Under the pieces are notes generated by a model that made no database searches, was not told the origin of the DNA, and saw only the letters and a list, made by a program, of their open reading frames with translations. 44,609 nucleotides of DNA from Anaerolinea sp. (lineage in GTDB: Bacteria > Chloroflexota > Anaerolineae > Anaerolineales > Villigracilaceae), in the NCBI GenBank assembly GCA_020723805.1, contig DYID01000029.1:1-44609 (forward strand), in the 5' to 3' direction. The first letter of the stretch is position 1. The number at the start of each line of letters is the position of its first letter. The position numbers were made by a program, and so were the translations under genes. Positions 1-7,193 of this stretch are shown here, in pieces.

Positions 1-2130
1 TGGGACAGCGCAGCGATTGCCCTCGAAGGCGGAGTCCGCGACGAACAGCCCGATTGGCTGAAAACCTCCCTTCAGGAAGAACCGCCTCTTTCCGCCCCGA
101 CGCTTGAGCCGTCTGCCCCAGCCATTTCCACGCCCGAAGACGACATCCCCGACTTCCTGCGTGCGGCGGGATGGGGAGCCGCCACCGGCGCCTTCGACGA
201 AAGCAAGGCGTCTGCGCTTGAAGAAGAACCTGCGCCTACCGAACCCATCGCCCAGGGCGAAATGCCCGACTGGCTCAAAGCCATGGCGCCGCCCGAAGCC
301 CTCCAGCCGGCGGAAGAACCCAAAGAAGAAGAACTTCCCGACTGGATCAAAAAAATCGGCACAGATGAACTCCCGGTGCCCTCTGCTCAATCCGCCGCTC
401 CTGCCGAAGACCTCGACTGGTTGAAGGACCTGGAGCAGGAAGGGCAGCCGCTCACCGCAGAAGAGCCTCAACCCACTCCCGCCGCCGAAGACCTCGACTG
501 GCTGAAGGGCTTGGAACAGGAAGGGCAGCCGCTCACCGCAGAAGAGCCTCAACCCACTCCCGCCGCCGAAGACCTCGACTGGTTGAAGGACTTGGAGCAG
601 GGAGAAACGTCAGCCGCAGAAGAACAGCCGGATTGGCTGAAAACCCTCGGCGCAGAAGAACAACCCGCTCCTGCCTCGGAAGAACAGCCCGACTGGTTGA
701 AAGACTTCGTGCAAGAGACGCCCTCTGCTCCTGCGCCGCAGGAAGAAGAATTTTTCGCCTCACCTCCTGCTGAACCCGCTGCGGCGGTAACACCCGAAAG
801 CGACAGTCTCGGCACAACGGAACAAGAACAGGACGATGCCTTTGCCTGGCTGGAAGCGCTCGCCGCCAAGCAAGGCGCCACCGAAGGCTTGCTTACTAAA
901 CCCGAAGAACGCCGCGCCGAAGAGCCGGACTGGGTGAAACAGGTCAAAAAGACGACCGGCGAACTCAAGACGCCCGCTGAAGAAATTCCGCCTGTTCAGG
1001 AAGCGCCCGCTGTTTCACCCCCGGTGCCTACGGCGGCGGCTCAACCTCCCGCTGGCGGTGCAGAAATTGACGACGCCCTCGCCTGGCTGGAAGCGCTCGC
1101 CGCCAAACAGGGCGCGACTGAAGGCTTGCTCACCAAGCCCGAAGAGCGGCGGGAAGAAGCGCCCGACTGGGTGAAGCAAACGAAGGAACTCGAATCAGCC
1201 GCCCCGCCTCCTGTGGCGGAAGAACCTCAACCGGCTCCTGAGGACTTGAACTGGCTGAAAGGCTTGGAGACGGAAGAACAGCCGCTTATCACCGAAGAAC
1301 CCCAACCCGCTGAAGCCGATGTTTCGGCGTGGCTCAAGAGCCTGGATGAAGAGATGCCCGCCGAACCGGCGCCTGTTCCGCAGAGTGAAGCCGCCGAGTG
1401 GCTCAAGTCGCTGGAGGAGGTGGAGGAGGCGCCCGCCGCCGAGCCTGCCTCCGAACTGCCGGCGTGGCTGCAAGGCGTCAGCGAAGAAACCGCCCCCGAA
1501 GCAGAATCAGCCGTCCCTGCGGAAGAAGCGGCAGAGTCCACGTCTGAGGAATTGCCCGCCTGGTTGAGCAGTCTCGAGGAAGAACCGTCTCAGCCTGTCA
1601 TTCCAGCGGCAGAAGATTTGCCTGCCTGGCTGCGCGACGAGACCGGAGAACTGGTGGTCGAGCCGACCAAAATCGAACCGACCCACCCGGCAGACTGGAA
1701 GCCCGCGGACGAGGTGGCGGAAGAAGAACCGCCTCAACCCGCCCCTGAGCCTGCTCCTGCCCCCAAGCCAGAGCCAAAGCCGAAGAAGGTTTCCAAGAAA
1801 GAGGCAAAGCCCGCTCCGCCTGCGACGTATGTGGAGCCTGTGACCACTGTGCGCGGCACGGGGATGTTGAGCATGCCCGCCGACCCCCTCCTTGCCTCGG
1901 CGCGGACGGAACTTTCGCGCAGCAACATTCCCGCCGCGCTCGATGCCTACGGCAAACTCATCAAGAAAGGGCGCTTCCTCGAGGAGGTCATCTTCGACCT
2001 GCGCGAGGCATTGTACCGCTATCCGGTGGAGGTCAGCATTTGGCAGGCGCTGGGTGATGCGTACATGCGCGCCAATCAATTGCAGGATGCCCTCGACGCC
2101 TACACCAAGGCGGAGGAATTGTTACGTTAG
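1..2130 (+). CDS. Acidic DWLK-repeat protein with C-terminal TPR-like region (5' end cut off by window)
   Basis: The frame is open from base 1, with DWLK motifs before the first ATG (262), so the gene starts outside the window. About 17 short motifs of the form PDWLK, LDWLKxLE, PAWL or EWLKSLEE are spaced 20-40 residues apart in a Glu/Pro/Ala-rich, probably disordered chain. An 81-bp unit (27 residues) is tandemly repeated from 403, 484 and 565. A second unit containing AWLEALAAKQGATEG and LLTKPEERR occurs twice (about 841 and 1081). The last ~80 residues look helical and TPR-like (IPAALDAYGKLIKKG, then a segment ending DALDAYTKAEELL). No catalytic motif or membrane segment is visible in this part. 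The Trp-containing short motifs could be docking sites for a partner, but the function is unknown. The gene ends 63 bp before ndk. Confidence 0.8.
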   Translation, partial: WDSAAIALEGGVRDEQPDWLKTSLQEEPPLSAPTLEPSAPAISTPEDDIPDFLRAAGWGAATGAFDESKASALEEEPAPTEPIAQGEMPDWLKAMAPPEALQPAEEPKEEELPDWIKKIGTDELPVPSAQSAAPAEDLDWLKDLEQEGQPLTAEEPQPTPAAEDLDWLKGLEQEGQPLTAEEPQPTPAAEDLDWLKDLEQGETSAAEEQPDWLKTLGAEEQPAPASEEQPDWLKDFVQETPSAPAPQEEEFFASPPAEPAAAVTPESDSLGTTEQEQDDAFAWLEALAAKQGATEGLLTKPEERRAEEPDWVKQVKKTTGELKTPAEEIPPVQEAPAVSPPVPTAAAQPPAGGAEIDDALAWLEALAAKQGATEGLLTKPEERREEAPDWVKQTKELESAAPPPVAEEPQPAPEDLNWLKGLETEEQPLITEEPQPAEADVSAWLKSLDEEMPAEPAPVPQSEAAEWLKSLEEVEEAPAAEPASELPAWLQGVSEETAPEAESAVPAEEAAESTSEELPAWLSSLEEEPSQPVIPAAEDLPAWLRDETGELVVEPTKIEPTHPADWKPADEVAEEEPPQPAPEPAPAPKPEPKPKKVSKKEAKPAPPATYVEPVTTVRGTGMLSMPADPLLASARTELSRSNIPAALDAYGKLIKKGRFLEEVIFDLREALYRYPVEVSIWQALGDAYMRANQLQDALDAYTKAEELLR

Positions 2131-2137
2131 CGAACAC

Positions 2138-2168
2138 GACCTGGCAGGTCCCGCCGACCTGTCAGGTC
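2138..2168. repeat. Paired GACCTGNCAGGTC palindromes before ndk
   Basis: Two 13-mers, GACCTGGCAGGTC (2138-2150) and GACCTGTCAGGTC (2156-2168), lie 5 bp apart. Each is a palindrome around its central base, and the two can also pair with each other. The second is followed by TTATTTTTATTTTT, so it may act as a weak terminator between the repeat-protein gene and ndk, or as a small dispersed repeat. Confidence 0.6.
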
Positions 2169-2193
2169 TTATTTTTATTTTTGGAGGAAATCT

Positions 2194-2646
2194 GTGGAAA
2201 GATCGCTTGTGTTGGTAAAGCCCGATGGCGTTCAGCGCGGCTTGATCGGCGAGGTCATTGCCCGCTTCGAGCGCCGCGGACTGCGCCTGGTGGGCGCGAA
2301 GTTCATGCAGGTCAGCCTGGACCTGGCGAAGGCGCACTACGCCGAACATGAAGGCAAACCGTTCTATGATGGTCTGATTGCCTACATCACTTCTGCGCCG
2401 GTGATGGCGATGGTGTGGGAAGGTCCTAACGCTGTCGCCGCCATTCGTCAGACGGTCGGCTCGACCAAACCGGCGGAAGCCGCACCCGGCACCATCCGCC
2501 ATGACTTCGCCCTCGAGGTGGGGCGCAACCTGATCCACGCTTCGGATAAACCCGAAACCGGCGTCCGCGAAGTTGCCCTGTGGTTCAAGGCGGAAGAACT
2601 CGTGGACTGGAAGCGCGAAGTGGATAGATGGGTGTTCGAGAAGTAA
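2194..2646 (+). CDS. ndk: Nucleoside-diphosphate kinase
   Basis: A 150-residue protein of standard NDK length. It transfers the gamma phosphate of ATP to NDPs through a phosphohistidine in the cytoplasm. The N-terminus ERSLVLVKPDGVQRGLIGE and the active-site segment GRNLIHASD (His115) match the family, and the C-terminal EVALWF block is present. The start is GTG at 2194, preceded by GGAGGA at 2183-2188, which fixes the start. A strong terminator follows directly, so ndk is probably the last gene of its transcript. Nothing is missing from the catalytic core. Confidence 0.96.
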   Translation: MERSLVLVKPDGVQRGLIGEVIARFERRGLRLVGAKFMQVSLDLAKAHYAEHEGKPFYDGLIAYITSAPVMAMVWEGPNAVAAIRQTVGSTKPAEAAPGTIRHDFALEVGRNLIHASDKPETGVREVALWFKAEELVDWKREVDRWVFEK

Positions 2647-2668
2647 GAAACCGGTAATTGGTAAATGG

Positions 2669-2705
2669 AACGTCCCGCTGAAAGAGTGGCGGGACGTTTT
2701 CTTTT
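2669..2705 (+). terminator. Rho-independent terminator after ndk
   Basis: A perfect 10-bp stem, AACGTCCCGC (2669-2678) with GCGGGACGTT (2689-2698), has a 10-nt loop and is followed by TTTTCTTTT. It lies 23 bp after the ndk stop and ahead of the convergent rsfS gene. Confidence 0.9.
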
Positions 2706-2725
2706 GCAGACTTTTAGTCTCCAGA

Positions 2726-3070
2726 TTATTGGACTCTCAACAGCACCTTGCCGTCGCTCCAGAGTTCTTCGAGGTCGTAGTAGGCGCGCATGTCGGGCGA
2801 GAAGAGGTGGACGACCACATCGCCAAAGTCCATCACCAGCCAGCCTTCGCGCGATTCCCCTTCCACGCGGCTTTTCTTTTTGTAGTGCGATTTGGTCGCC
2901 TCCAGCACGCCCTTGGCGAGCGCATCGAGCATGCGATCGCTGGTGCCGTTGCAGAGGATGAAATAATCGGTAAAGGTGGCAATCCCCTTGATGTCGAGAA
3001 GCAGGATGTCTTCGCCCTTTTTGTCCTCCAGGGCTTCGACGATTTTATGGGCAAGTTCGAGTGCGTTCAG
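2726..3070 (-). CDS. rsfS: Ribosomal silencing factor RsfS (Iojap family), probable CTG start
   Basis: RsfS binds ribosomal protein L14 and blocks subunit joining when nutrients are scarce. The 114-residue reading matches family length and carries the core GEDILLLDIKGIATFTDYF, then the CNGTSDR segment and the C-terminal DFGDVVVHLFSP and YYDLEELW blocks. The only ATG in frame (ending 2932) would remove about 46 conserved residues. Upstream, the frame closes at a TGA two codons before a CTG at 3070. That CTG follows AAGAGGTG by 4 nt and gives NALELAHKIVEALEDKKGED, a typical RsfS N-terminus. No ATG, GTG or TTG lies between. A sequencing error is the alternative. The gene is downstream of thpR on the same strand. 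Confidence 0.9.
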   Translation of the reverse strand: MNALELAHKIVEALEDKKGEDILLLDIKGIATFTDYFILCNGTSDRMLDALAKGVLEATKSHYKKKSRVEGESREGWLVMDFGDVVVHLFSPDMRAYYDLEELWSDGKVLLRVQ

Positions 3071-3095
3071 GTTTCACCTCTTGATTTGTGACGGG

Positions 3096-3680
3096 TTAAA
3101 CGACGTTTTTGAGCGGCGCAGTGAAGAGTTTGGTATAGACCGAGCCGCCCGGCTTTAGATCGCTTTTGTAGAGATGGATAGAGTCTACCCGGGCAGTGCC
3201 GAGTGAGTCAATTGTAATTTCCTCCAGCGCCTGGCGGATTTTTTGCTGGTCGGCGTGGGCAATGCGTTCCTTTACCCGCCCGATGGTGAGATGCGGTGAG
3301 AACGGGCGCGGGTCCGATTCGTACCCCAGCCGGGCGCACGCCGCCTCGATGCCGCGCTGGAGCGCCTCCAACTCCGCCGGAGCCTGAATCCCGACCCACA
3401 GCACGCGCGCCCGCTTCGAGTTGGGGAAGGAGCCGAGTCCGCCAATGGTGATGTCGAACGAGGGGCAGGAATCCGCTTCGGCGCGGAGTATCTGGGTGAG
3501 GATTTCCACACTGGCAGGAGAAACCTCGCCGAGAAATTTCAGGGTGAGGTGGATGTTTGAAACCGGCACCCAGCGCACCAGGTCGCCGAGGGATCGCCGC
3601 AGGCGGTCCACATGGCTTTGCATGGTTTGCTGGAGAGTGGGGGGGATGTCTGCCGCGATGAAGGTCCGCAGAAGTTGCAT
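3096..3680 (-). CDS. thpR: RNA 2',3'-cyclic phosphodiesterase (2'-5' RNA ligase family)
   Basis: A 194-residue member of the 2H phosphoesterase superfamily. Both signature tetrapeptides are present: HLTL (His44, Thr46) and HLTI (His130, Thr132), about 85 residues apart, as in ThpR/LigT. The family hydrolyses 2',3'-cyclic phosphates on RNA. The start is ATG at 3680, two bases after the response-regulator stop, so translation is probably coupled; no clear Shine-Dalgarno is seen. The frame stays open further upstream, but that part overlaps the regulator gene in another frame and has no family similarity, so it was excluded. Confidence 0.92.
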   Translation of the reverse strand: MQLLRTFIAADIPPTLQQTMQSHVDRLRRSLGDLVRWVPVSNIHLTLKFLGEVSPASVEILTQILRAEADSCPSFDITIGGLGSFPNSKRARVLWVGIQAPAELEALQRGIEAACARLGYESDPRPFSPHLTIGRVKERIAHADQQKIRQALEEITIDSLGTARVDSIHLYKSDLKPGGSVYTKLFTAPLKNVV

Positions 3681-3682
3681 GT

Positions 3683-4060
3683 TCAGGAATTTGCCCCAAG
3701 CACACGTTCGACGGCTTCCTTCAGTTCGAGGAAGCCGACGGGTTTGGTGAGGTAAGTGGATGCGCCCGCTTCCATGCCGTTTTTGATGTCGGTGGGCATG
3801 CCCTTGGCGGTGACGACAATGACCGGGATGTTTGCCAGGTTGGGGTCGCGGCGCATCTGGCGCAGGATGTCGAGACCGGAGACTTCGGGCATCATGATGT
3901 CGAGTAGGACAAGGTCGGGCTTGTCGGCAATCATCATGGCAATGGCGGGGGCGCTGCGTGAGGTCTTGACGACGCGGAAGCCGCTGAGACGCATCATTTC
4001 GGCGAACAGTTCGGCGGCGTCTTCTTCGTCTTCGATGATGAACACAGTCTTTTGTTCCAT
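3683..4060 (-). CDS. Stand-alone response regulator receiver protein (CheY-like)
   Basis: A 125-residue single REC domain with no output domain. The acidic pocket is Glu10-Asp11-Glu12, the phospho-acceptor is Asp54 in DLVLLDIMMPEVSG, the conserved Thr84 lies in VVTA and Lys106 in LTKP. It should be phosphorylated by a histidine kinase encoded elsewhere and act through protein contact. It is the first gene of a minus-strand group with thpR and rsfS. No partner kinase is in the window. Confidence 0.93.
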   Translation of the reverse strand: MEQKTVFIIEDEEDAAELFAEMMRLSGFRVVKTSRSAPAIAMMIADKPDLVLLDIMMPEVSGLDILRQMRRDPNLANIPVIVVTAKGMPTDIKNGMEAGASTYLTKPVGFLELKEAVERVLGANS

Positions 4061-4182
4061 ACGCCGATAACGATAGCATAAGAGAAGGGGAAGCGCAAGA
4101 GGGTTGAAGTTACAGCGGCATTGTAAGAACCGCTTTGTGTCTGCTGTCTATGTTGACAGTCACGTTTTGAATTGGAGGCAGG

Positions 4183-4689
4183 ATGACTGAATTGGAAGCG
4201 TTTCGCGCGGAAAAGGACGAGTTCTTCAAATCTCACCCGCAAAGCCCGCTGACGCCCGAACAAAAGCGGACTTTTACGGGGTTGAAGTATTTCCCTGAGA
4301 ACGATGACTTGCGCCTGGAAGTGAAAATCGAGCGGTTTGCTGATGAAGGACCCATCTACATGCAGACGACCACCGGCGATGTGCAGATGTATTACCGTCA
4401 CGGGCGGTTCAGGTTTGTGGTGGATGGACAGGAAGCCGAATTGACCATCTACCGCGCTGAGTATGGCTACTTCCTGCCGTTTGTGGATGCGCTGGCTGGA
4501 GTGGAGACTTATCCCGCCGGGCGTTATCTGGAGCCGGAAGAACTGCCCGGCGACCATTTTCTGGTGGATTTCAATCTGGCGTACAATCCCTATTGCGCCT
4601 ATAACGAGATGTGGTCGTGTCCCATCACGCCGGCAGAGAACCGTTTGAAGGTGCCTATTCGGGCGGGGGAGAAGATTTTCCACGTTTAG
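4183..4689 (+). CDS. DUF1684 family protein
   Basis: A 168-residue soluble protein beginning LEAFRAEKDEFFKSHPQSPL and ending in the family hallmark NLAYNPYCAYN, followed by WSCPITPAENRLKVPIRAGE. These are characteristic of DUF1684 (PF07920). The biochemical role is unknown. The start is ATG at 4183 after GGAGG with 5 nt spacing. A small CTGTC/GACAG inverted repeat lies about 40 bp upstream. The gene is monocistronic between divergent and convergent neighbours. Confidence 0.88.
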   Translation: MTELEAFRAEKDEFFKSHPQSPLTPEQKRTFTGLKYFPENDDLRLEVKIERFADEGPIYMQTTTGDVQMYYRHGRFRFVVDGQEAELTIYRAEYGYFLPFVDALAGVETYPAGRYLEPEELPGDHFLVDFNLAYNPYCAYNEMWSCPITPAENRLKVPIRAGEKIFHV

Positions 4690-4695
4690 CCCAAA

Positions 4696-4711
4696 GGCGA
4701 TTGAAGTCGCC
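4696..4711. repeat. Small GGCGA/TCGCC hairpin repeat
   Basis: GGCGA (4696-4700) and TCGCC (4707-4711) form a short hairpin just after the DUF1684 stop, followed by ACTACGGGG. This phrase resembles common dispersed intergenic repeats. It lies in a 68-bp convergent gap and could help termination, but it has no T-tract. Confidence 0.35.
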
Positions 4712-4757
4712 ACTACGGGGCATTCGAGTTTTGAAAATACGATTTACTGAAATTGCC

Positions 4758-5054
4758 CTATTTCTGTTCTTCGTCCATTTTTTCGACGACATCCAACAGG
4801 GCTTCATACTCGTCGCAGCATTCCTGGCAGATGTCCAGATGTTCGCGGATGAGCGGCATGACATGGGCGGCGTCTTTGCAGCCGATTTCACATTCCACAT
4901 ACTCATCCAGTTTGGAATAGATTTCGGCGCAAGAGAGTTCTTCCCTGCGCACATCCTCCAACACGCGCAAGAATCCCAGCACCGCATCGTTGGAGAGTTC
5001 CTCGTGCGGTCTGAGTTTGTTGCGTACTCGTTGGATGAGTTCTCGAAGGTTCAT
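4758..5054 (-). CDS. Putative zinc-finger anti-sigma factor
   Basis: A 98-residue soluble protein, probably cytoplasmic. Its C-terminal half carries H-x3-C-x2-C (His72, Cys76, Cys79) in EHLDICQECCDEYEALL, with a further Cys42, as in ZAS/zf-HC2 anti-sigma domains. It lies 36 bp downstream of the sigma-factor gene on the same strand, the usual arrangement for a cognate pair. No transmembrane segment is seen, so it would be a soluble, perhaps redox- or metal-responsive, inhibitor. The start lacks a clear Shine-Dalgarno sequence. Confidence 0.7.
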   Translation of the reverse strand: MNLRELIQRVRNKLRPHEELSNDAVLGFLRVLEDVRREELSCAEIYSKLDEYVECEIGCKDAAHVMPLIREHLDICQECCDEYEALLDVVEKMDEEQK

Positions 5055-5090
5055 ACGATGAGAGGACGATTAATGATTTCTTAATCTTAC

Positions 5091-5729
5091 TTATTTTTGC
5101 TCGAACAATGCCAATACTTCCTGGGGGCTGATGTCTTCGAGGGCGAGGCGTGTTCTCAGCCGCAGGCGGGCATCGTGCAGGAGTTTGTAGAGGGCATTGC
5201 GGTTGGTCTTGAGTTTGCGGGCGGCATCTTCCATGGGCATGTTTTGCACGCCAAGCAAGATCAGCGCCTGCCGCTGACGTTCGGTCAGTTCCTCCTCGAT
5301 CACGCGGCGGACGCGCGCCAGCATGTCGGTGCGCTCGGCGGAGACATCGGGTCCGGCAGTGGAATCTGCCAAAAGTCCCGGTGGAGGCGGGGCTTCTTCG
5401 TTTTCGGCAAGTTCATCGAGGGATGAGTCGCGCCAGCGTTTGCGGCGCAGTTCGGTCAGGGCGATGCGCACAGCGATTTTGTGAACCCAGGTGGTGAATT
5501 GACTGCGCCCTTCGAACGTGTCCAGTTGATCGAGGACGCGCAGAAGCGTTTCCTGTGTCACCTCCTCCACCAGCGATTCGAATTGCGGCTGGGTGGGAGG
5601 CAGCCAGCGGGAGAGGGCATACGGCAATCCCTTGTGGATGATGGTACGCAAGTCTTCGAGAGCGGCGTTTCTTCGTTCCCCGTCCGCACGCAGGTCTGCG
5701 AGCCAGGCTTCATTGGATCGTGTCATCAT
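5091..5729 (-). CDS. ECF-like sigma-70 family RNA polymerase sigma factor
   Basis: A 212-residue protein with region 2 (FESLVEEVTQETLLRVLDQL, then TFEGRSQFTTWVHKIAVRIA), a Pro/Glu-rich linker and region 4 (LTERQRQALILLGVQ, then MEDAARKLKTNRNALYKLLH). It should direct RNA polymerase to alternative promoters. A longer TTG start at 5759 is possible, but a perfect TATAAT (5737-5742) lies inside that extension, so the ATG pair at 5729 is preferred. No Shine-Dalgarno is present, consistent with a leaderless mRNA. The anti-sigma candidate follows directly. Confidence 0.9.
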   Translation of the reverse strand: MMTRSNEAWLADLRADGERRNAALEDLRTIIHKGLPYALSRWLPPTQPQFESLVEEVTQETLLRVLDQLDTFEGRSQFTTWVHKIAVRIALTELRRKRWRDSSLDELAENEEAPPPPGLLADSTAGPDVSAERTDMLARVRRVIEEELTERQRQALILLGVQNMPMEDAARKLKTNRNALYKLLHDARLRLRTRLALEDISPQEVLALFEQK

Positions 5730-5736
5730 CGGTTGA

Positions 5737-5742
5737 ATTATA
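5737..5742 (-). promoter_or_regulatory. -10 box TATAAT, 7 nt before the sigma-factor ATG
   Basis: A consensus TATAAT on the minus strand sits 7 nt upstream of ATG 5729. Transcription would start at or next to the start codon. No good -35 match is seen at the usual distance. Confidence 0.5.
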
Positions 5743-5772
5743 AAGCAGGATGTTGGCAAGCGCGTTTTTCTC

Positions 5773-6213
5773 TTATGCCCTTCTTACACGGCTTGCGCCT
5801 GCCTCTATTTGCGTCTCATACGGGCTGAGCAAGACCTCTTTCTCGAACAACACTCTCAAGCCGCCCTTGATGACACGTTTCGTCCCTGCATCGAGCGGCG
5901 CGGCGATCCACTCCCGCGCCGTGAAGCCGTATTCGATTTCCAATCCACTCTCGTACCAGACGCGCAAGGAGGTCAGTTTTCCGTACTCCTCTATCTGTTT
6001 GGTGATGACCACCCCGAAATCCCTCAGCCATTCAGTTTGGGTGAGATATTTTTGCGGGTCGTTGGCGATGATGACCAAATCCACATCGGAGGTGGGGTTT
6101 GCCTGTAAACGCGCATACGAACCAACCAGCGCCACTGCGCGGATGTCTCTGCGCCGCCTTGCCCAGCGCATGAAATCTTCGATGAAGTCAATGACCTGAA
6201 TGAGTTTTTTCAT
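5773..6213 (-). CDS. Nucleotidyltransferase domain protein (pol beta superfamily)
   Basis: A 146-residue protein with the NTP_transf_2 motif GSYARLQANPTSDVDLVII: Gly31-Ser32 and Asp43-x-Asp45 as metal ligands, with a later acidic LEIEYGF strand that could supply the third carboxylate. Such minimal nucleotidyltransferases add NMP to a substrate or act in antitoxin-like pairs. No HEPN partner gene is adjacent, so the role is open. The ATG overlaps the upstream methyltransferase stop as ATGA, showing translational coupling. Confidence 0.85.
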   Translation of the reverse strand: MKKLIQVIDFIEDFMRWARRRRDIRAVALVGSYARLQANPTSDVDLVIIANDPQKYLTQTEWLRDFGVVITKQIEEYGKLTSLRVWYESGLEIEYGFTAREWIAAPLDAGTKRVIKGGLRVLFEKEVLLSPYETQIEAGASRVRRA

Positions 6214-7190
6214 GTGTCCTTCCGCCTCACATCCAGCACGGCGATCTTGGTGGAGTGGTTGAACGGCGCCGGGTCGGCAACAGGAGCGCCAACGGCGTGA
6301 TAGCCAATAAAGTCCTGGGGTACGGGAATCAACTCCCTGATGGTCAGATACCCATCCTTGCATAACTCTTCGAGGGTTTGCATGTATTCCTTTCCGCTGA
6401 CGAACAGGGCGTTGTTGATGGCAACCAGCGTGCCGCCATTCTTCACCAGCGGGCGGACTTTGTTAATGAGCCGCGCGCTCTCATGCACGAGGTCCACTTT
6501 GCCGCGCGAGGTGGTGGAGAAGAAGGGCGGGTCGAGCAGGACGATGTCGAAGAGTTGTTGCGCTGCCTTGAAGCGGGCAACGGCAGGGAAGAAATCGGCG
6601 GCGAGGAAGTCCGCTTTGTGGATGGGGAAGCCGTTGAGGGAATAAGTCTCTTTGGCGAGAGCGAGAAAGGCACGGCTGCGGTCGGTTTGGATGACGCGTT
6701 CCGCGCCGCCCGCCATTGCCGCCGCGCCCAGACTGCCCGTATAGGCAAAGGTGTTCAAGACGGTTTTGCCGCGCGCGTGTTCGATGAGCCACTTCCGCAG
6801 GTTACGCGTGTCGAGGTAGAAACTGGCATCGCGATTGAGGGTGAGATTGAGGGCGTACCAAACTCCATGTTCGCGGATTTTGCGGTCGGGCTTATCGCCG
6901 AAGAGCAGGATGCCTCGCGTTTCTTCGGGTGATTTTCCGTTTCGTGTCTTGATAATTCCTGCGCGTAGCCAATTTATGGCGGCGCATATATAGTTTACAA
7001 CTTCTCGTATAAGTGCAGGGTCGGGTTTTTCAGCATAGTCGTGGATGACCAGCGTGCCGCCGTACACATCCAGCACGAGGTCCGGGTAACCTTCGATGAA
7101 GCCGTTGAAGAGGCGAAAGGCAGTCTCGTGCGGAGGTTCGAGCAGATGTGCGCGGGATGCAATGGCTTGGTCGAGCAGAGGAAGAATCAT
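6210..7190 (-). CDS. Class I SAM-dependent methyltransferase, RlmI-like (no PUA domain)
   Basis: A 326-residue protein. The N-terminal part (ETAFRLFNGFIEGYPDLVLD, then GKSPEETRG) matches the EEHEE region of RlmI-type 23S rRNA cytosine-C5 methyltransferases. The Rossmann part has motif I VLNTFAYTGSLGAAAMAGGA and the DIVLLDPPFF motif near residue 220. The usual N-terminal PUA domain of RlmI (about 70 residues) is missing, so target choice may differ. It overlaps the nucleotidyltransferase gene by 4 bp and follows the membrane-protein gene by 3 bp, indicating one transcript. Confidence 0.85.
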   Translation of the reverse strand: MILPLLDQAIASRAHLLEPPHETAFRLFNGFIEGYPDLVLDVYGGTLVIHDYAEKPDPALIREVVNYICAAINWLRAGIIKTRNGKSPEETRGILLFGDKPDRKIREHGVWYALNLTLNRDASFYLDTRNLRKWLIEHARGKTVLNTFAYTGSLGAAAMAGGAERVIQTDRSRAFLALAKETYSLNGFPIHKADFLAADFFPAVARFKAAQQLFDIVLLDPPFFSTTSRGKVDLVHESARLINKVRPLVKNGGTLVAINNALFVSGKEYMQTLEELCKDGYLTIRELIPVPQDFIGYHAVGAPVADPAPFNHSTKIAVLDVRRKDT

Positions 7191-7193
7191 GTT

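Noticed and set aside
2573-3091. 172-codon plus-strand ORF over rsfS
   Set aside because: Shadow of rsfS on the other strand and spans the ndk terminator.
3681-4079. N-terminal extension of thpR
   Set aside because: Overlaps the response regulator and reads as Arg/His-rich noise; ThpR homology starts at ATG 3680.
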